Made by a program: the position numbers and the translations under genes
Notes under the pieces: model-generated
Databases searched by the model: none
What the model saw: the letters and a program-made list of their open reading frames with translations, nothing else
Told to the model about the DNA's origin: nothing
Part shown: positions 1-13,400 of the stretch, piece by piece
Position numbering within the stretch: position 1 is the first letter of the stretch
How the letters are laid out: every line of letters starts with the position of its first letter
From: Owenia fusiformis
Lineage: Eukaryota > Annelida > Polychaeta > Sabellida > Oweniidae
Length of the DNA: 64,000 nucleotides
Direction: 5' to 3'
Assembly: GCA_903813345.2 (NCBI GenBank)
Contig: CAIIXF020000004.1
Location: forward strand, 13,765,196-13,829,195

Positions 1-1302
1 CATTTTAAGATACTAAATTACTATGAGCACATCCTAGATTTAATGGATGTATATTGCACAGTGTCCCATTTCACATTTTCTCAAAATATTGCCCTTTGCA
101 TGTTATGTACTTTTGTACCCCTACCCCCATGTTGTTATAGCAACCATATTTAGACTTAATATTATTGTTTGATGCTGACACTTCAGGATATAATAGATAG
201 AACTTCAATTGTTATATACACAAAATTTCAGCTGAATTGACGAATATTAAAGAAAGTTAGAGCATATAGTGCATTACTTCTGGGACGACCCTCGTATACT
301 GTGTATAACATCTTTTTCTTGTGCCAAATGTTTTAATTTTGGCTTCCAAACTAGGAGTGGGTTGAATTGCTTTTTAATGTGTATTATACTGTTATTGGAT
401 ATCATCTCCATCTCATTAATGCATCTGACAAATTACTTAGAATGATGAACCAAATCTAAATACGACTAACATGAAAAACAATTATGTATAGTGATCAATT
501 AAATCGTTTTTGAAATATGCTCATGATTGTTGTCTACTAGACTAGTCAAAATAATGACGTTTAACATTTAGATAAAGGAGTTTTTACATTGTTTTGTGTC
601 TTGATTGCTTATCTCGACAATGTATATCCTGAGTGTTCTGAAATTATTTTTATGTATTATTTCTGTGTATATGCTACTTGCGGATCTAATGTAGATATAC
701 AAGCACGGTATGTGTGCACAATAATGATATTTAATTACTTTGAATAACGACACGAGTTAACAATGTAAAGCAAGCTATCAATATCATTATAACAAGCTCC
801 CAATAGGATTATTAGATCGTCTGATTACATAGCTATTCAAATATCTCTTCCACAATGCATCTGTCAACGATGTTTAAGAAATATTTTTAATAAAACTTTC
901 ATTTACATTTACGAAGGAAGACGTTTAGGAATAACGCGCAAAACGACAGAATATAATACAATTACAACACAAAATTATTACATTTCTCAATTTAGATTTA
1001 TGTTCAGCTTATTGGTTTCTTATGTGACAGAGTACGCATAGAGATCGAAACTATCTGAACGCATTGAAATTGACATTTAGTGGCAGAGAGAAATGCGTAA
1101 CTATCAACCAATTCGGAAATTTTGCGGAACCTACATGTGAAGTGTCATATTAAATTTACTGATTTTGGAAAATTATGATATGATATGGCCTATTGAGATT
1201 AAAGAATTTCGAATCAACAACAAAAAACTTTGTACATCAAACAATTTATTATATTGAAATAATTAATGCATGGAGAAGTAGATAGCTGTACTATTAATTA
1301 AG
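1..1302. other. intergenic, no gene seen
   Basis: AT-rich sequence without a convincing reading frame, splice-framed exon or recognisable repeat. It precedes the receptor ORF. Confidence 0.5.
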
Positions 1303-1974
1303 ATGAACACAACCATCGTTATGGGAAGCAGAGATGGCACAACTGAAAACATAGAAGTATTCAACACAAGTTACTCTGCAACACTTACTGAGAAAACCAC
1401 ATGCTGCACAATAGGATTTATTGGCTTCATTGGAAATATATTGGTTCTGTATGTTTTTCTCAGTTCTCCAAAACTTAGCGGGAAAATCTCAAACATGTTA
1501 CTTATAAACCAGAGTCTCATTGACATGTTTGCATCATTTTTTATTATCTTGAATAATGTTTTTGATGATATGGGATGGATAACAGAGACGGGCCCTTTGG
1601 CGACAATGTATTGTAAAATCTGGCTATCGCAGTATTTACTTTGGAGCTGTTTGAGCGTATCTACAGTCAACCTAGTTGCACTTACATATGAGAGATACTT
1701 TGCACTTATGTATCCTTTATTACACAAGCACAAAGTCACCAAACAAAAACTCAAGGTTGTGATTGTGAGTGTTTGGATGTTTGGGTTTGTTTCCAAACTA
1801 AGTGAGATATTTTCTACTGAATTACAAGGAAAATTTTGCTCGCTGTGGACTGAATGGCCAAGTGAAATTTTTCAACACTGTTTTGGAATAGTTAATGTCG
1901 TTATATTATTTTTTATTCCAATAGCTACACTAGTATATTGTTATGGAAGACTTGTGTTTTGCAAGTTTGCTTAA
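1303..1974 (+). CDS. truncated rhodopsin-class (class A) G-protein-coupled receptor
   Basis: The 223-residue ORF reads as the first five helices of a class A receptor. The N-terminus has N-glycosylation sequons (NTT, NTS). TM1 contains GFIGNILVLYVF with the family GN pair, and TM2 contains NMLLINQSLIDMF with the family Asp. A Cys before TM3 (MYCKIW) can pair with a Cys in extracellular loop 2 (KFCSLW). TM3 ends in ERYFALMYPL, the ERY form of the DRY motif. TM4 holds the single Trp of VSVWMFGF, and TM5 contains the conserved Pro of FFIPIATLVYCYGRLV. The frame stops just after TM5, so TM6 (FxxCWxP) and TM7 (NPxxY) are missing, and I find neither within the next 2 kb. It is either a 5' exon whose donor I cannot place or a truncated pseudogene. 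The helix pattern suits a peptide-type receptor, but the ligand cannot be assigned. Confidence 0.65.
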   Translation: MNTTIVMGSRDGTTENIEVFNTSYSATLTEKTTCCTIGFIGFIGNILVLYVFLSSPKLSGKISNMLLINQSLIDMFASFFIILNNVFDDMGWITETGPLATMYCKIWLSQYLLWSCLSVSTVNLVALTYERYFALMYPLLHKHKVTKQKLKVVIVSVWMFGFVSKLSEIFSTELQGKFCSLWTEWPSEIFQHCFGIVNVVILFFIPIATLVYCYGRLVFCKFA

Positions 1975-4297
1975 ACTTCGCCAAATTTGCTTTTTTGCAA
2001 AATCTCCTTGATTTTACCAAATTAACTGAAGTTTTGCCTGTACTTGTCCTGCAAGTTTCTGTCATATTGCCTCGAGTATGGCAAAAAGTTGTGCTTGATT
2101 ATATCCGAAAGTCCTGCAGTTAAGTTCAGTTTACAGTATAGTTGTGTTATATTAGTGTGACAAACACATTTAGAGAAGTGCTTGTCAGCTAATTGTATTT
2201 TATATTAAACAGTTCTTATAGTATTTAGATTTACAACGTTTCGAAGAAGTGTACGTTTGCTTTTGTTGGGAAACCAAAGTGCTATAATCCCTTGAATTGA
2301 AGTGAATGATAATATCTACATTAACTGGAGAAGTAGAATATGTACTTCGACACATAGGGATATTATCTTTGATTTGATTAGATACTTTCGCATCGGAAAT
2401 ATTCATATCCGTGCTTATTAGAACTTTGGACTCATTAAAAGGTAGCTTATAACATTAAAGACATGGGTGGTTTGTATATCGCTTATCGGTAATTAATGAG
2501 TAGATAGGTATTTTCATGATGAACGATCTTTCGGATAAGGAAGGATTATCGGCGGAGTTTTGACGAACATGAAAACCTCTATGTGAAGGCAAAATGAGTG
2601 AATTTGAATTAAAATTAGCTCTAAAAGACGCGAAAATGAATAAGTTCTGGTTCTGGCAGGTTTTGTGTAAAAAGATTTCTGTAAGGATATAAGTTCAGTT
2701 TTACTTAGGCCTAAATCATTTAATGAATCTAAAATACGTTTTAACTCCTGTTTCCCCTAGTCTGATTGGCTAAATAAACACCAGCTTGAGTATGTAAGTA
2801 TTATTGGAACTGTTTACAGAAACACTTAATCAGAGAGACGATAGGGGTCATTGTTGCAATCTGAATCATTGAAGGCATATGCTTTTGAATAAGCAGTATA
2901 AAAACACGGTCAATATCATTCAACTGAGCTTTTTGGAATTTATTATTTTTTTAAATCCACAGTTAAAGTATATGTCGCTGGTTAACCATATTCTTTGTTT
3001 TATGACTGAACTGGCATGTGTCAGGTAGATAGGGTTTATAGCGAGGGTATCCATTCCTCCATCATCACTGTGTCCTAACAATGCGCTTTTCCATCATGGA
3101 TAACCTACTTTGTGTCCCAACACCACCCCCCCCCCCCTCCCCTATTCTAGTGGCGTCAAACTTTATCCAGATCACCTTTATTTTGTCCGGATGGGTATGT
3201 CCTTCAGCTTGTTCTTCAAATAAAGTATGTTAGCTAAATCCAAATTTTGATTGTCCATTCCTCAGAACAACCTAATTTAAGGTTAATCTAGTGACTGGCA
3301 ACGGTAAAGAAGACAAACTCATGCTAAAAACAATGTTTAAATATAAAACCGACTCTTCGCTAATGCTTGTTAAAACACATTCGAACATATTTGATGGGCT
3401 GGTAAACTAGACGAAGATGCTAATTTTAAGAGAACCCCACCTGTACGTTAGCGAGTAATCTTTTGACCCACGTTGATTACTGTCCCGCTCTCAATTTACT
3501 TTTCTGAGGATCTCATTACAATTATTTTCCGTATACCTTTATATAATACTTAATCGATCAAATAAACATACAAATGGTAAGACTAATGAAAAAACATAAT
3601 TCTGTACGTTCACGCACACGTTTTTAAAAATTCTCCCTATACATGTACATGCTGTATAGTAATCTCACGTGTCTATTTATACTGCATATTGTCTATGAAT
3701 AGTTAGATTTTGTTTCATTTCTTTTATTTGCTGTATATTTTGCCATGGTGATTAATTAGTATGAGTGCGTACACAGTTTGTATATTTTGGCGAATATTTA
3801 CGAGTTAACATGTGAATTATGACGAGTGAATAAATTGTTCAGAGGTGATCCTCAATTTACAAACAGTATCTGCACCGATTCGCCGACATATTTATATCTA
3901 TCTTATCTTATTTTTCAAACTTTTAATTGACCTCACTGGTAAATAAAAATAAGATTATCGTCCTTCTGGACAGTACAAATTAAAAAGAGGGTAAATAAAT
4001 ACCAACTCTTAAAAACATGTTTAAACCCCACGTCAAATAGATACGTATGTACGTGAAAGATGACCTTTCAAATGCGCAAGTTTTTACAAGAATCAAAATA
4101 TTCCGACCAGCCTTGTAAGTTAAATAAGAACAAAGTTGGTTAAAATACAGTATTATTATCGCTATTCGTTAATATTCATAATCTTGAACTTTTTCAAACG
4201 GGTCTAAAAAGTGTCAGTTCATGAAATACTGGGAGGATGCAAATAAGATAGGGTGTACTTTGAGATGACGTTCAAAGGAGGGATTTTTATGGCAGTT
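1975..4297. other. intergenic between the receptor ORF and mucin gene 1
   Basis: No exon with splice signals was found. A C-rich run lies near 3123-3137. Around 3470-3540 a stretch beginning TTACTGTCCCGCTCTCAATT is nearly repeated at 25499-25560, so it is a dispersed repeat. Confidence 0.45.
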
Positions 4298-4312
4298 CTT
4301 CATTTTATGACG
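4298..4312 (+). promoter_or_regulatory. conserved upstream element of mucin gene 1
   Basis: CTTCATTTTATGACG lies 158 bp before the start codon and is identical in all three paralogues. A looser AGGAGG stretch precedes it in each. The core TTTTATGAC, read as GTCATAAAA on the other strand, fits the consensus of caudal (Cdx) and posterior Hox proteins. The factor assignment is inference. Confidence 0.5.
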
Positions 4313-4398
4313 CGTGTAAAACGTCTTTAGAACGCAAGCATGGGAAATGTAGGCCAACATATTGAAACATTTAATTTTCAGTCGTCAAAATGGCATTG

Positions 4399-4406
4399 TA
4401 TAAATA
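4399..4406 (+). promoter_or_regulatory. probable TATA box of mucin gene 1
   Basis: TATAAATA lies 64 bp before the start codon and would give a 5' UTR of about 35-40 bases. Its position relative to the conserved upstream element and the ATG is reasonable. Confidence 0.5.
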
Positions 4407-4469
4407 AGACATTTTTATGAAAAAAAGAAACCTTTATATTAGCTTTGATTAGGTGAAGTCAATTCAGAT

Positions 4470-6328
4470 ATGGATTCGAAGACGGATTATCTCCGCCTTT
4501 TATCACCTAGCAACAGTGCTACCAGCAGCAGTACCACAGCAACTTGTATAAGCGATAGCAACGACGTTGGCAATGCCAGTACCACCAATACCAGTATCGT
4601 ATATCAAATCTCACAACAAACCTGGAACATCGATGATATTCCCCATAAGGGGCGTGGTCGTTCTTGGAGCACTTATGAGCCTAACTGGCTCAGCCTTACC
4701 GGTGCGGCATATGATACAAATGAGGACGAATTAAACCTTCCTAAAATAACGAGCGAAAGAAAAAGCGGGTCAATAACCGCTGTTCCAGGCGTTATAGACG
4801 ATCAGGGAATACCCGCTGAACTAGACTGTAACTCAATTGGAGAAGGATCGCAATTTAATGTTATTCCACCATTGGTGATTCCACTGAAGGAAGATACAAA
4901 ACAATGTTGTGATGCTCAGACTCAAACTGACAAAAGGAAGAAATCAAAATGGTGGATCTTACTCCTATTGCTTCTCTTATTATTGTTGATAGGTGGCGCT
5001 CTTACGATTGGACTGTATTTTGGAATTGTATGGCCAAACTGTAGGTTATATTTTAAGTCTTATAGAATTGATAAACTACCTATTTGGTACTAATATATAG
5101 TAAATTAATAGCTTGCCCGTCGTCAGTTTTTACCAATGGGGGGGGAGGTCTTACCAAGGGAGGAACTTTTTTACAGTTTGGGCCAAAAAATTAGAAAAGT
5201 GCCAGGAATGGCCGGAAAACTGCATGATTTTGAAACAATTTCTAGCCATGAATATTTACGCTTGAAGAATAATACAGATTAGTGAAATATCAGTTCAATG
5301 ATGTAATATTAAACGTAATCGAAAAAGCCTCCGCCTATTATATATTTCTAATTCTTTTTCAGCACCAGATACGCAACCAAGAGAGACAACTACCTCATCA
5401 AGATTACTGACTGCGATATCATCAACAGGTACATATTCAACACAACGTTTTACCATGACAACAAAGCAACACGTCACCGAAACAGAACTGCCAACAACAA
5501 CCCCCCTTTCAACGCTGACAGCACACACAACAGAGGTAACTACGGAAGTACAGACAACAGAAGCTAGTACGACAGAAAAACGAACGGCAGAAGTTTCAAC
5601 AACAAAAACACAAACAACAAATGTACACACAACAGGAATACATACAACAAAAGTACAAACAACAGAGTTGACAACGACAGAAGTGCCAACGACCGAAATC
5701 CCAACCACAGAAGTATCGAAAACAGAAGTTCCAGCAACCAGTAAAACTCCAGTAACAACTGATTATGTTACCACAACGGTGGTCACTCTTTTCCCAGATT
5801 TGTGTAAGTTTGAGGCTGATAACATTTTAAGATAGTTTGACTAATCTCTGCTTGATTGATTTTGTCTCTTGTTCATATAATAGTAAGAATCAACCAAAGT
5901 AAGTCACTCATTTTCGAATTGATAGACATAATTTGAAATCAAATCCAAAGAAATTGTGTTAACTTTAATCAACCAAAATTATCCAATATGATTTTATTGG
6001 CTACTAGTATTTCAACCCAGTTTCATATTGTTTGTTGGAGTAAGGGCAAACCTAAAATCAGCTAAACTACATATAACTTAATCCCGTGATCACAACTATG
6101 CACCAACGCTTTAATGCATTTGCTTGTTTCCTTTCAGCGGATTACTGTTTTGGAGAACCAGATGGGACGAACGCCCATCCACACATGTGTAGACAATTCA
6201 TCACGTGTCGAAACCAAGAGACTCTCATTCAGACATGCGCAATAACAACATGTTATGATGAAGGAATGGGCGTCTGTATACGTTGTGAGGCAGTCGACTG
6301 TGGGTCTAGGTCGACTGATGAACCGTGA
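4470..6328 (+). CDS. type II membrane mucin with C-terminal chitin-binding module, copy 1
   Basis: Three exons are predicted: 4470-5040, 5363-5803 and 6138-6328 (400 aa, both introns phase 1, donors GTAGGT and GTAAGT). There is no signal peptide. The N-terminal tail of about 160 residues carries LLSPSNS, RSWSTYEPNWL and CDAQTQTDKRKKSKW. A Leu-rich helix follows, ending GLYFGIVWPN. Basic residues before the helix put the N-terminus inside, so this is a single-pass type II protein. Exon 2 is a Thr-rich stalk of about 147 residues with TTEVPTTEIPTT-like repeats, probably O-glycosylated. Exon 3 is a Cys module with spacing C13C5C9C4C7C and the NAHPHMC and FITC signatures of peritrophin-A/CBM14 chitin-binding domains. 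The acceptor could also be six bases downstream, at 5369. The exon model is supported by identical phases in two paralogues. The ligand and the tissue are unknown. Confidence 0.85.
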
Positions 6329-6510
6329 CAATGATAGAAAGAAGAATTAACGATACAAAATCGTCCACAAATTATAATATGCATTTGTCGATTGAATCAA
6401 CTCAAGTACCCTAACAATATGGAAATTATATTTCAGAATAATTCAAGACAAATAATGTTCTGGTTCGCATACATGCCAGCATGGGGCGTAGTTTGGAATT
6501 TCTACATTGA

Positions 6511-7158
6511 TAAGTCAACCGTTGACGTGTGGCATATATAAGTCAATCGTTGACGTGTGGCATATATAAGTCAATCGTTGACACGTGGCATGTAGAAATC
6601 AACCGTTGACGTGTGGCATATATAAGTCAACCGTTGACGTGTGGCATATATAAGTCAACCGTTGACGTGTGGCATATATAAGTCAACCGTTGACGTGTGG
6701 CATATATAAGTCAATCGTTGACACGTGGCATGTAGAAATCAACCGTTGACGTGTGGCATATATAAGTCAACCGTTGACGTGTGGCATATATAAGTCAACC
6801 GTTGACGTGTGGCATATATAAGTCAATCGTTGACGTGTGGCATATATAAGTCAATCGTTGACACACGCATGTAGAAATCAACCGTTGACGTGTGGCATAT
6901 ATAAGTCAACCGTTGACATGTGGCATATATAAGTCAACCGTTGACGTGTGGCATATAGAAGTCAACCGTTGACGTGTGGTATATAGAAGTCAACCGTTGA
7001 CGTGTGGCATATAGAAGTCAACCGTTGACGTGTGGCATACAGAAGTTAACCGTTGACGTGTGGCATATAGAAGTCAACCGTTGACGTGTGGCATATAGAA
7101 GTTAACCGTTGACGTGTGGCATATAGAAGTCAACCGTTGACGTGTGGCATATAGAAGT
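6511..7158. repeat. 28-bp minisatellite, about 23 units
   Basis: The unit is close to GTCAACCGTTGACGTGTGGC plus ATATATAA or ATATAGAA. Each unit contains the perfect inverted repeat GTCAAC-C-GTTGAC. The first half uses ATATAA endings with a variant unit (ACACGTGGCATGTAG) recurring every 140 bp, at about 6581, 6721 and 6861. This is a five-unit higher-order repeat. The second half uses ATAGAA endings. The array begins about 180 bp after the stop codon of mucin gene 1. Confidence 0.95.
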
Positions 7159-8378
7159 AAGACGTGTAATAAGACCGTTGTTTGTGTATCCCACAATTGT
7201 CCATTTTCACCTGTTATAATACAGTTTCACATAGGGTTAGATAATGTTATCACTTGATGAATGCAATATCCACATTGGAGATACAGAGGTCACCTCGTGG
7301 ACCACATGTGGCGTTCGGCGATCATCGGAACTACAACTTTTACTGAATATAGGGAAAATAATCTATTTGCCTACACGAGTTAAACAACTTCTTTAGCATA
7401 TTTGAGTTGAAAAAACATTGCCTTGCTTGATATAAATATGAGCTATAACACATTAGAGTATAAACATAACCGTTACGGTAAATTTAATATATAAAACTAA
7501 TAAATATGATATAAATTAACAAATAAAAAATATATGACCGGGGAAATATGATATACATTCCACTGTACGAAACGCCATCTGGGAAGTATGCTATTTAATT
7601 CAGTAGATATAGACAGGGATATGCAGTGTTTCAAATGTTTTTATAACGTAACACTGCAGGAGACATTTATAATGTCTTCTTATTTCCGAGTCTCACAGGG
7701 GCACTAGCTAGATGTTGAAATTAGCCAGATAGAAAATAATATACATATACAGGTACGTTTAAATCAAGTAAAACACGTCTTCGTCCAAGTAGGACGATTG
7801 CACTTTTATTGTTTGAACAAGGCACGGGTTATCAGTGTGTGAAATTTAATTTCCAATAACCCAGATGCGAGTAGAAATAATCTTGATTTACGTCATTAAA
7901 AATTCAAAATTCAGTCAAAGTAATATCATATTTGAAATCTACATGTAAAATTACATCTAGAAATGTGGTTTTAAAAAGTGTTTATCAACTTTGAAAAATT
8001 ACTTTTCTTTGAAAATGTGACTTCTAGCTCGGGGAGATTCCCCATAGACCCCATGCTATAAAATCACAAAAAAATGAAATATCTTTCCTTTTAGTGGACA
8101 GATAATGTTTTGCTTTACTGGACATATTTTCATTAGTATAAGTATTAGACACATAAGGGTTATATGAAAATTGAGCCACTTAAATTGATAATATTCAAGT
8201 TTAAGGGAACTTTCTTATATACCTGCCATGTTAACTGACCCGAATCAGCCACCTGGTGGTGAAACTGGTAACTACCTACTCGCATTTGGGTAATTAGCTC
8301 TATGCCGGTAAATCGAACTGACGAACAGGTAGATACTTGTATATTTAGAGGACATTTAGTGTTTAAGTGGCTATACAC

Positions 8379-8500
8379 AGGGCGGTAACAAAAGTCTCTC
8401 CATTGCTTAATTTATTGGATCAGATTATCAATGTCCATATTTGAGAGGCAATTATTTGATAATTCAATAGTCATATAATCTGTTAAGTGAATAAGCAGGG
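8379..8500 (+). repeat. dispersed repeat, related to 21375-21500
   Basis: GGCGGTAAC, then TCTCCATTGCTTAATTTATT and GGATCA, recur in the same order and orientation near 21384-21425. The type of element is unknown. Confidence 0.6.
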
Positions 8501-8606
8501 GATGAATGTTAACTGACATTTCTAAATGTACATTTTTGACTGTCATATCAGAATACTATGACCATTTATCGAATAGTTTCACTTCACTATGCGCATCGTC
8601 TACATT

Positions 8607-8744
8607 ATGCCTGGGTCACATTTGCTCCAATCCATCGGCCAGCGCCCGGCCGATTGAGTGTTTTTTTCAATATTGTATTCAATTTTGAACAAGATACTCG
8701 GCCGGGCGCCGTAGTGAAAATCTGAGCATATGTGACCAAGGCAT
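8607..8744. mobile_element. short fold-back MITE
   Basis: ATGCCTGGGTCACATTTGCT at the left end mirrors AGCATATGTGACCAAGGCAT at the right. GC-rich inner arms (GGCCAGCGCCCGGCCGA and TCGGCCGGGCGCC) pair as well. The element is 138 bp long and non-coding. Confidence 0.7.
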
Positions 8745-10270
8745 CACTGTGTGATGTAAAATGTAAACCTATGATATTCGTTAGTTTGAAAAACAAATCA
8801 TAAATAAGGCTTGAATTGACATCAATGTTTCACGCACGTATTTGTCAGAAGTATTTTTTAATTTAATCAAAATAGAATTCTTTATTAAATTTGATTTCGA
8901 AAATAATGTAATTCTTGTACAAATTGGCATTTTTTGTAAAATACATCACAAGTCTAATACGAAATCGTTAAGCCTGTTTAAAAATGTCGACTACCTTGGT
9001 AAAATATGGTTATCTGCATCTGATTTGTAACATGGTATTTTGGGTTTTAGCCTTCAAATCTGCCAATCCTTCGTGTTATACGAAACAATGATCAGTGCTT
9101 CAAAATAGTCAATTCCAACCACTTCAAGCTCTTAAAATGTCATAAGAAGGGTATCGCAACGTGATTTAATAAGCCTGCACACTAATAACTACAATTGTGA
9201 AATTGAACAAAGTTCAATTTAAAACTCCAGATTCTGACTTTTCTTGGCCTTGATTCGACCTAGGTCTTAACCTTGATCATGTTGACTTTGATTATCATTT
9301 TTGCCTTCTTCGATAGTTTAAAACTACCTGTAGTTTAAACTAATAAAGATAGTCATTTCATTAAAATTGGAGACATTTTGGTTGACCTATATTTGGATAC
9401 CATATCTCAAAACTGGGTTAAACACAATAATCTGATGGCAAGACCATTAGCTTCATCTTGTATATTAGTGAACAAGGTTTCAAAGAAAGATATGTATATC
9501 ATCTTGGTCCTCTTGAATCATTTTAAGCTACTTGAAACAAAGACATTCCAATTTGGATTCTATATCCGGAATCCCGATGAAATGCCCCATCAATTTTATA
9601 CCAATATCATTAAATTATGTAGACCTAATTTCTGGACACGAACGTCTCAAAATTCGATGGTGAAAGGCTTGCATACCCTTAGCTAATGTGCCCACTTTGT
9701 TATTTTACTTGTAATTATAATATGTAAAAAAAAATAACGTAACATAACATAACAACATAACATAACAGCATCTATATGCTTTTCAAAGAAAATTATATCA
9801 GTGAAGCGATGGTGATTTGACCTAGATTTTGACCTTTGGATGGAAGTGTCCAAAATTTGTGTCAATGTAACTTTATGGGTGCTCTTCCGTTATTGACTAT
9901 ATCTTATTTTATTTGTATTCAGTTTGTATCTGCTATTTTTCCATTCATATTTTTCTTCGGCGCCATTGAGTTAACATGGTGATATCATCATTTCGATTCT
10001 TCAAGAATTCAAAAGGTCATGGAATCGTAGCAGAGATCGCATCTAAATCATGATTGCAGATCAGGAATTCTAAGAGAACTTTACATCACTTTGATACCAA
10101 TAACATTTTGACACGTTTCGCTTGCCTAAGTTTTGGACAATGACATCTAGAAAAAGGTAAAAGTAATCAAAAAGTGTCTGTCCATCGAACTGGCAAAAAC
10201 AATAGACAAGCCAATTTACAATCTGGAGTCTCATAAAAAGATTGTCAGGAGGTAGAGTATTATTGGACCA

Positions 10271-10285
10271 CTTCATTTTATGACG
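10271..10285 (+). promoter_or_regulatory. conserved upstream element of mucin gene 2
   Basis: This is the second exact copy of CTTCATTTTATGACG, 209 bp before the start codon. It is preceded by the shared AGGAGG and TTATTGGACC context seen in gene 3 (TTATTGAACC). Confidence 0.5.
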
Positions 10286-10493
10286 ATTATTTCAAATCGT
10301 TAATCTGAAATTGATTGGGTGTCGTGAATTATGTAATTATACTAACATGGACGTAACCGTACAATAAAGAGACATGGGGTTGGTAAACTAGTTGTTTTGA
10401 AGGATCGGACAAAAAATACAACCTACACATACGTAAAGAGGGGAAAGGACAATTGAAACTTTCTGTTTTCCAAGTGGACACATCTACAAAGAC

Positions 10494-13400
10494 ATGTATG
10501 ACCATCTTGGCTTGCTGTCACCTAGAAACAGCACTAGTAGCAACAGTACCACTGATACCAGTATCAGTGATAATGTCACGGATCCAACCATGCAAAACAC
10601 CGAGGATGTATTCTTCAGGAAAAGTAGACGTTCTTGGACCACATACGAGCCGAATTGGCTTGGGATGAGTGTCACGACAGGTGATGCAAACGACATTGAT
10701 TCTAATTTACATCAAATAGGGGGGATAAGAAATAAGGTGTCGAGTAGCGCTACTGACTCAACTATTGTAGAATTTCAGGATGACCAATACTGTAGTTTTG
10801 ACTCTGAAAGGCCATCAAAAGATATTCTCTCGGGGGCCGGTTCGATTACAGGAGAACGTCAATTTTGTGATGCTGAAACCCAAACTGTCAAAAGGAAGAA
10901 ATCAAGAAGGCGAATTGTATTATTGCTGCTCCTACTTCTGATGCTAATCATAGGTGGCGCTGTTTTGATTGGATCGTATTTCGGAATAGTTTGGCCTAAC
11001 GGTAAATTTTGTTTAGGATGTTGTTGGATAAAAAAAAGTAAAAAGTTAATTGAAAAATTTGTATAATGTTCATAAAAATACAATTATTTTTTTTTATTTC
11101 GGGAATAAACGAAACGTGGTCGGTTTCGGCCAGTGTTAAACCGTTACACATGCCGATTTTATCGAAAACAAGGTCACGACGATACCCAGATCTTGACAAT
11201 AAAAGTTGCGTTTGGTTTTGTTTTCCAGAACAGCATTTCATAGTCACTTCATAACATTTCATATTGTATATGTCAATTTGATTTAACAACCGTATTGGTA
11301 AATATCCTTTAGTGGCCTTCTTGGGCTCATCACATGAAAATAATAAGAAAAAAATTTGAATCTCGCTTTGGCGGTTTAGGGCCCCGTGCAAAAAAATCTC
11401 GAAACTTGTGTATACTTATTTAAGACAAAATTTGACGATCTTCCTGAAAAAAAACTATAAAGAGTTTTGTGATCGAGTGTCTTAACGGTACGATTTTGAA
11501 TACTTCGTTTACAATAGTTTACTCGGCTGAGAACTTCAACCCCTTACCCGTTATTGGTATGAAAATGCAAATTAAGTGAATATGAAATAGAATAGAAGAT
11601 AAACACGTTTTCAAGCAGAACGATCTATTTTTATAAAACGACAAACAAAACGATACCAAAATATTTTACTGATATTTTTTAAAAGTCCTCTTCTAAAACA
11701 CTTGACATGGGTTATCATGGATTGAGCTTATAGCCTCGGTGAACATGATACGAGTCACACTCATGACAACGATTAGTAAATGCTTTTTAATTCACTAGAT
11801 TGTAGTATAACAATTATTTCAGTACCTATTCAGATTACAAAATACCGGTTTTGAACATTTTTTAGTATAAAATATCAATGTATGAATGTTCAAAGGGACG
11901 CCTGCATTGTTGCGCAGCAGTTACAAAAGCGTAGAATACAAATAGATAAATAGAAATAGGAATATCGATAATAAACAGATATCAGTAGTGCATGTAGTAT
12001 GACCTATGACATAGTTAAGGAAAGAGGGTTGATAACAGAGTGTTTAAAACAATCCTGAAATTGTGATTAATCACAACAATTGCAATAAAACTATAAACAC
12101 TGCACAGTGGATTAAGTAGGCGATATAAAAACAAAAGCTAAAAGGATGAGTGTCATAACACCCATAAAATAAAGGGACTTTTGAAAAATAAAATTTATTT
12201 CTTATTGTTTATCAAATCTTAATTAATGTTAAGCATACTTGATAATTTTTGCAAAGTGCATTAAACGTGTCCATAACAAGTGGCCGCCATTAAATATGAA
12301 CCCCTTTCTCGTTTTAATAGTACGTGCAAAAAAACCTATTTTGTTTTAGTGTTTTAACGTCATTGAGATGCATTTTAGTTATATTGTGTTTTATTGTGAA
12401 GACGCACCTGTGAAGGTATGCCGCTGGTACAAAAGCGCGGTTCTAAATAAATAAATGAATAAATATTTAAAAAATGAATTAATTAATTAATAAATGATAA
12501 ATAAATATATAAATAAGTAAAAATATATACTATATATATAAATAAATAAATAAAATTATCGAGATTTCAAAACTATATAGAAATTATTCTATTGGCTTAA
12601 GATTCATTTCCCAAAAGTCGACATTCACTGAATAGGGGATTCAACATTTTCTAAATGCAATACGTGATTTATCTATACCATTAATATATCAATATCGATT
12701 AAAAAACATAAATTAATGTCATCTTAAGATACTGACTGTTGAAGTACAAGTTTTATTTTTAAAAATACTCTGCTGTTATCAATACTAACAATATCGTAAA
12801 GAGGACTAAAAATAAATTTCGAATTTAAACATTTATGAATTTCATCGTGGATATTTTGACAAGGAACTCTTTAGATAATCGTAACAAATCACAATAAATA
12901 AAACGTCTCTTATGTGTACTTGCAACCACTTGGTATATAATCATGGTTCGGATAATTGGTTGTCTTGACTATATTGAACTTTCGTAGAAATTCGTAGATA
13001 CAAGTTCTGAATGTCCTACATGAAGTTCAGGAACTCAGAACACTATTATACAGAGTGACACAAAAATGCCTCCCACTTATTTTGGAATAACTTTCTCAGT
13101 AATGAAGAAACCTTCATGATTTTTATGTGTAGATAGAGTGTTCAATGGAAGGGGGATTGGTATGCTTGCATAGCATCAACAACTTGAAATTAAGAAATAT
13201 CTCATTTTCCGCGGAGGCATGATCTGACACAAAATCACTCAAATATGGAAATAAAACAATCTGTCTTTCTAAAATTTACACAATGAACCAGTCAGTTCAT
13301 TAAATAACAAAATTGTTTAAGAAAAATGGGAAGGTGTGACATATAAATTATAAATTATGTGGAAGGAATCCAGAAATGACTTAAATAATTGCTAAGACAG

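Larger units (their letters stand above)
7159..10270. other. intergenic between mucin genes 1 and 2
   Basis: No supported exon. It holds a dispersed repeat (8379-8500), a fold-back MITE (8607-8744) and otherwise AT-rich sequence. Short ORFs here lack splice support or family resemblance. Confidence 0.45.

Noticed and set aside
1938-2123. Continuation of the receptor in another frame
   Set aside because: The translation shows no TM6 or TM7 motifs, so it is not a simple frameshift.
5295-5758. - strand Val/Ser-rich ORFs opposite the mucin 1 stalk, and likewise 23551-23961
   Set aside because: They are antisense images of TTEVPTT repeats, with no independent support.
6511-7158. CRISPR-like array
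   Set aside because: Units are contiguous with no unique spacers, and the genome is animal.
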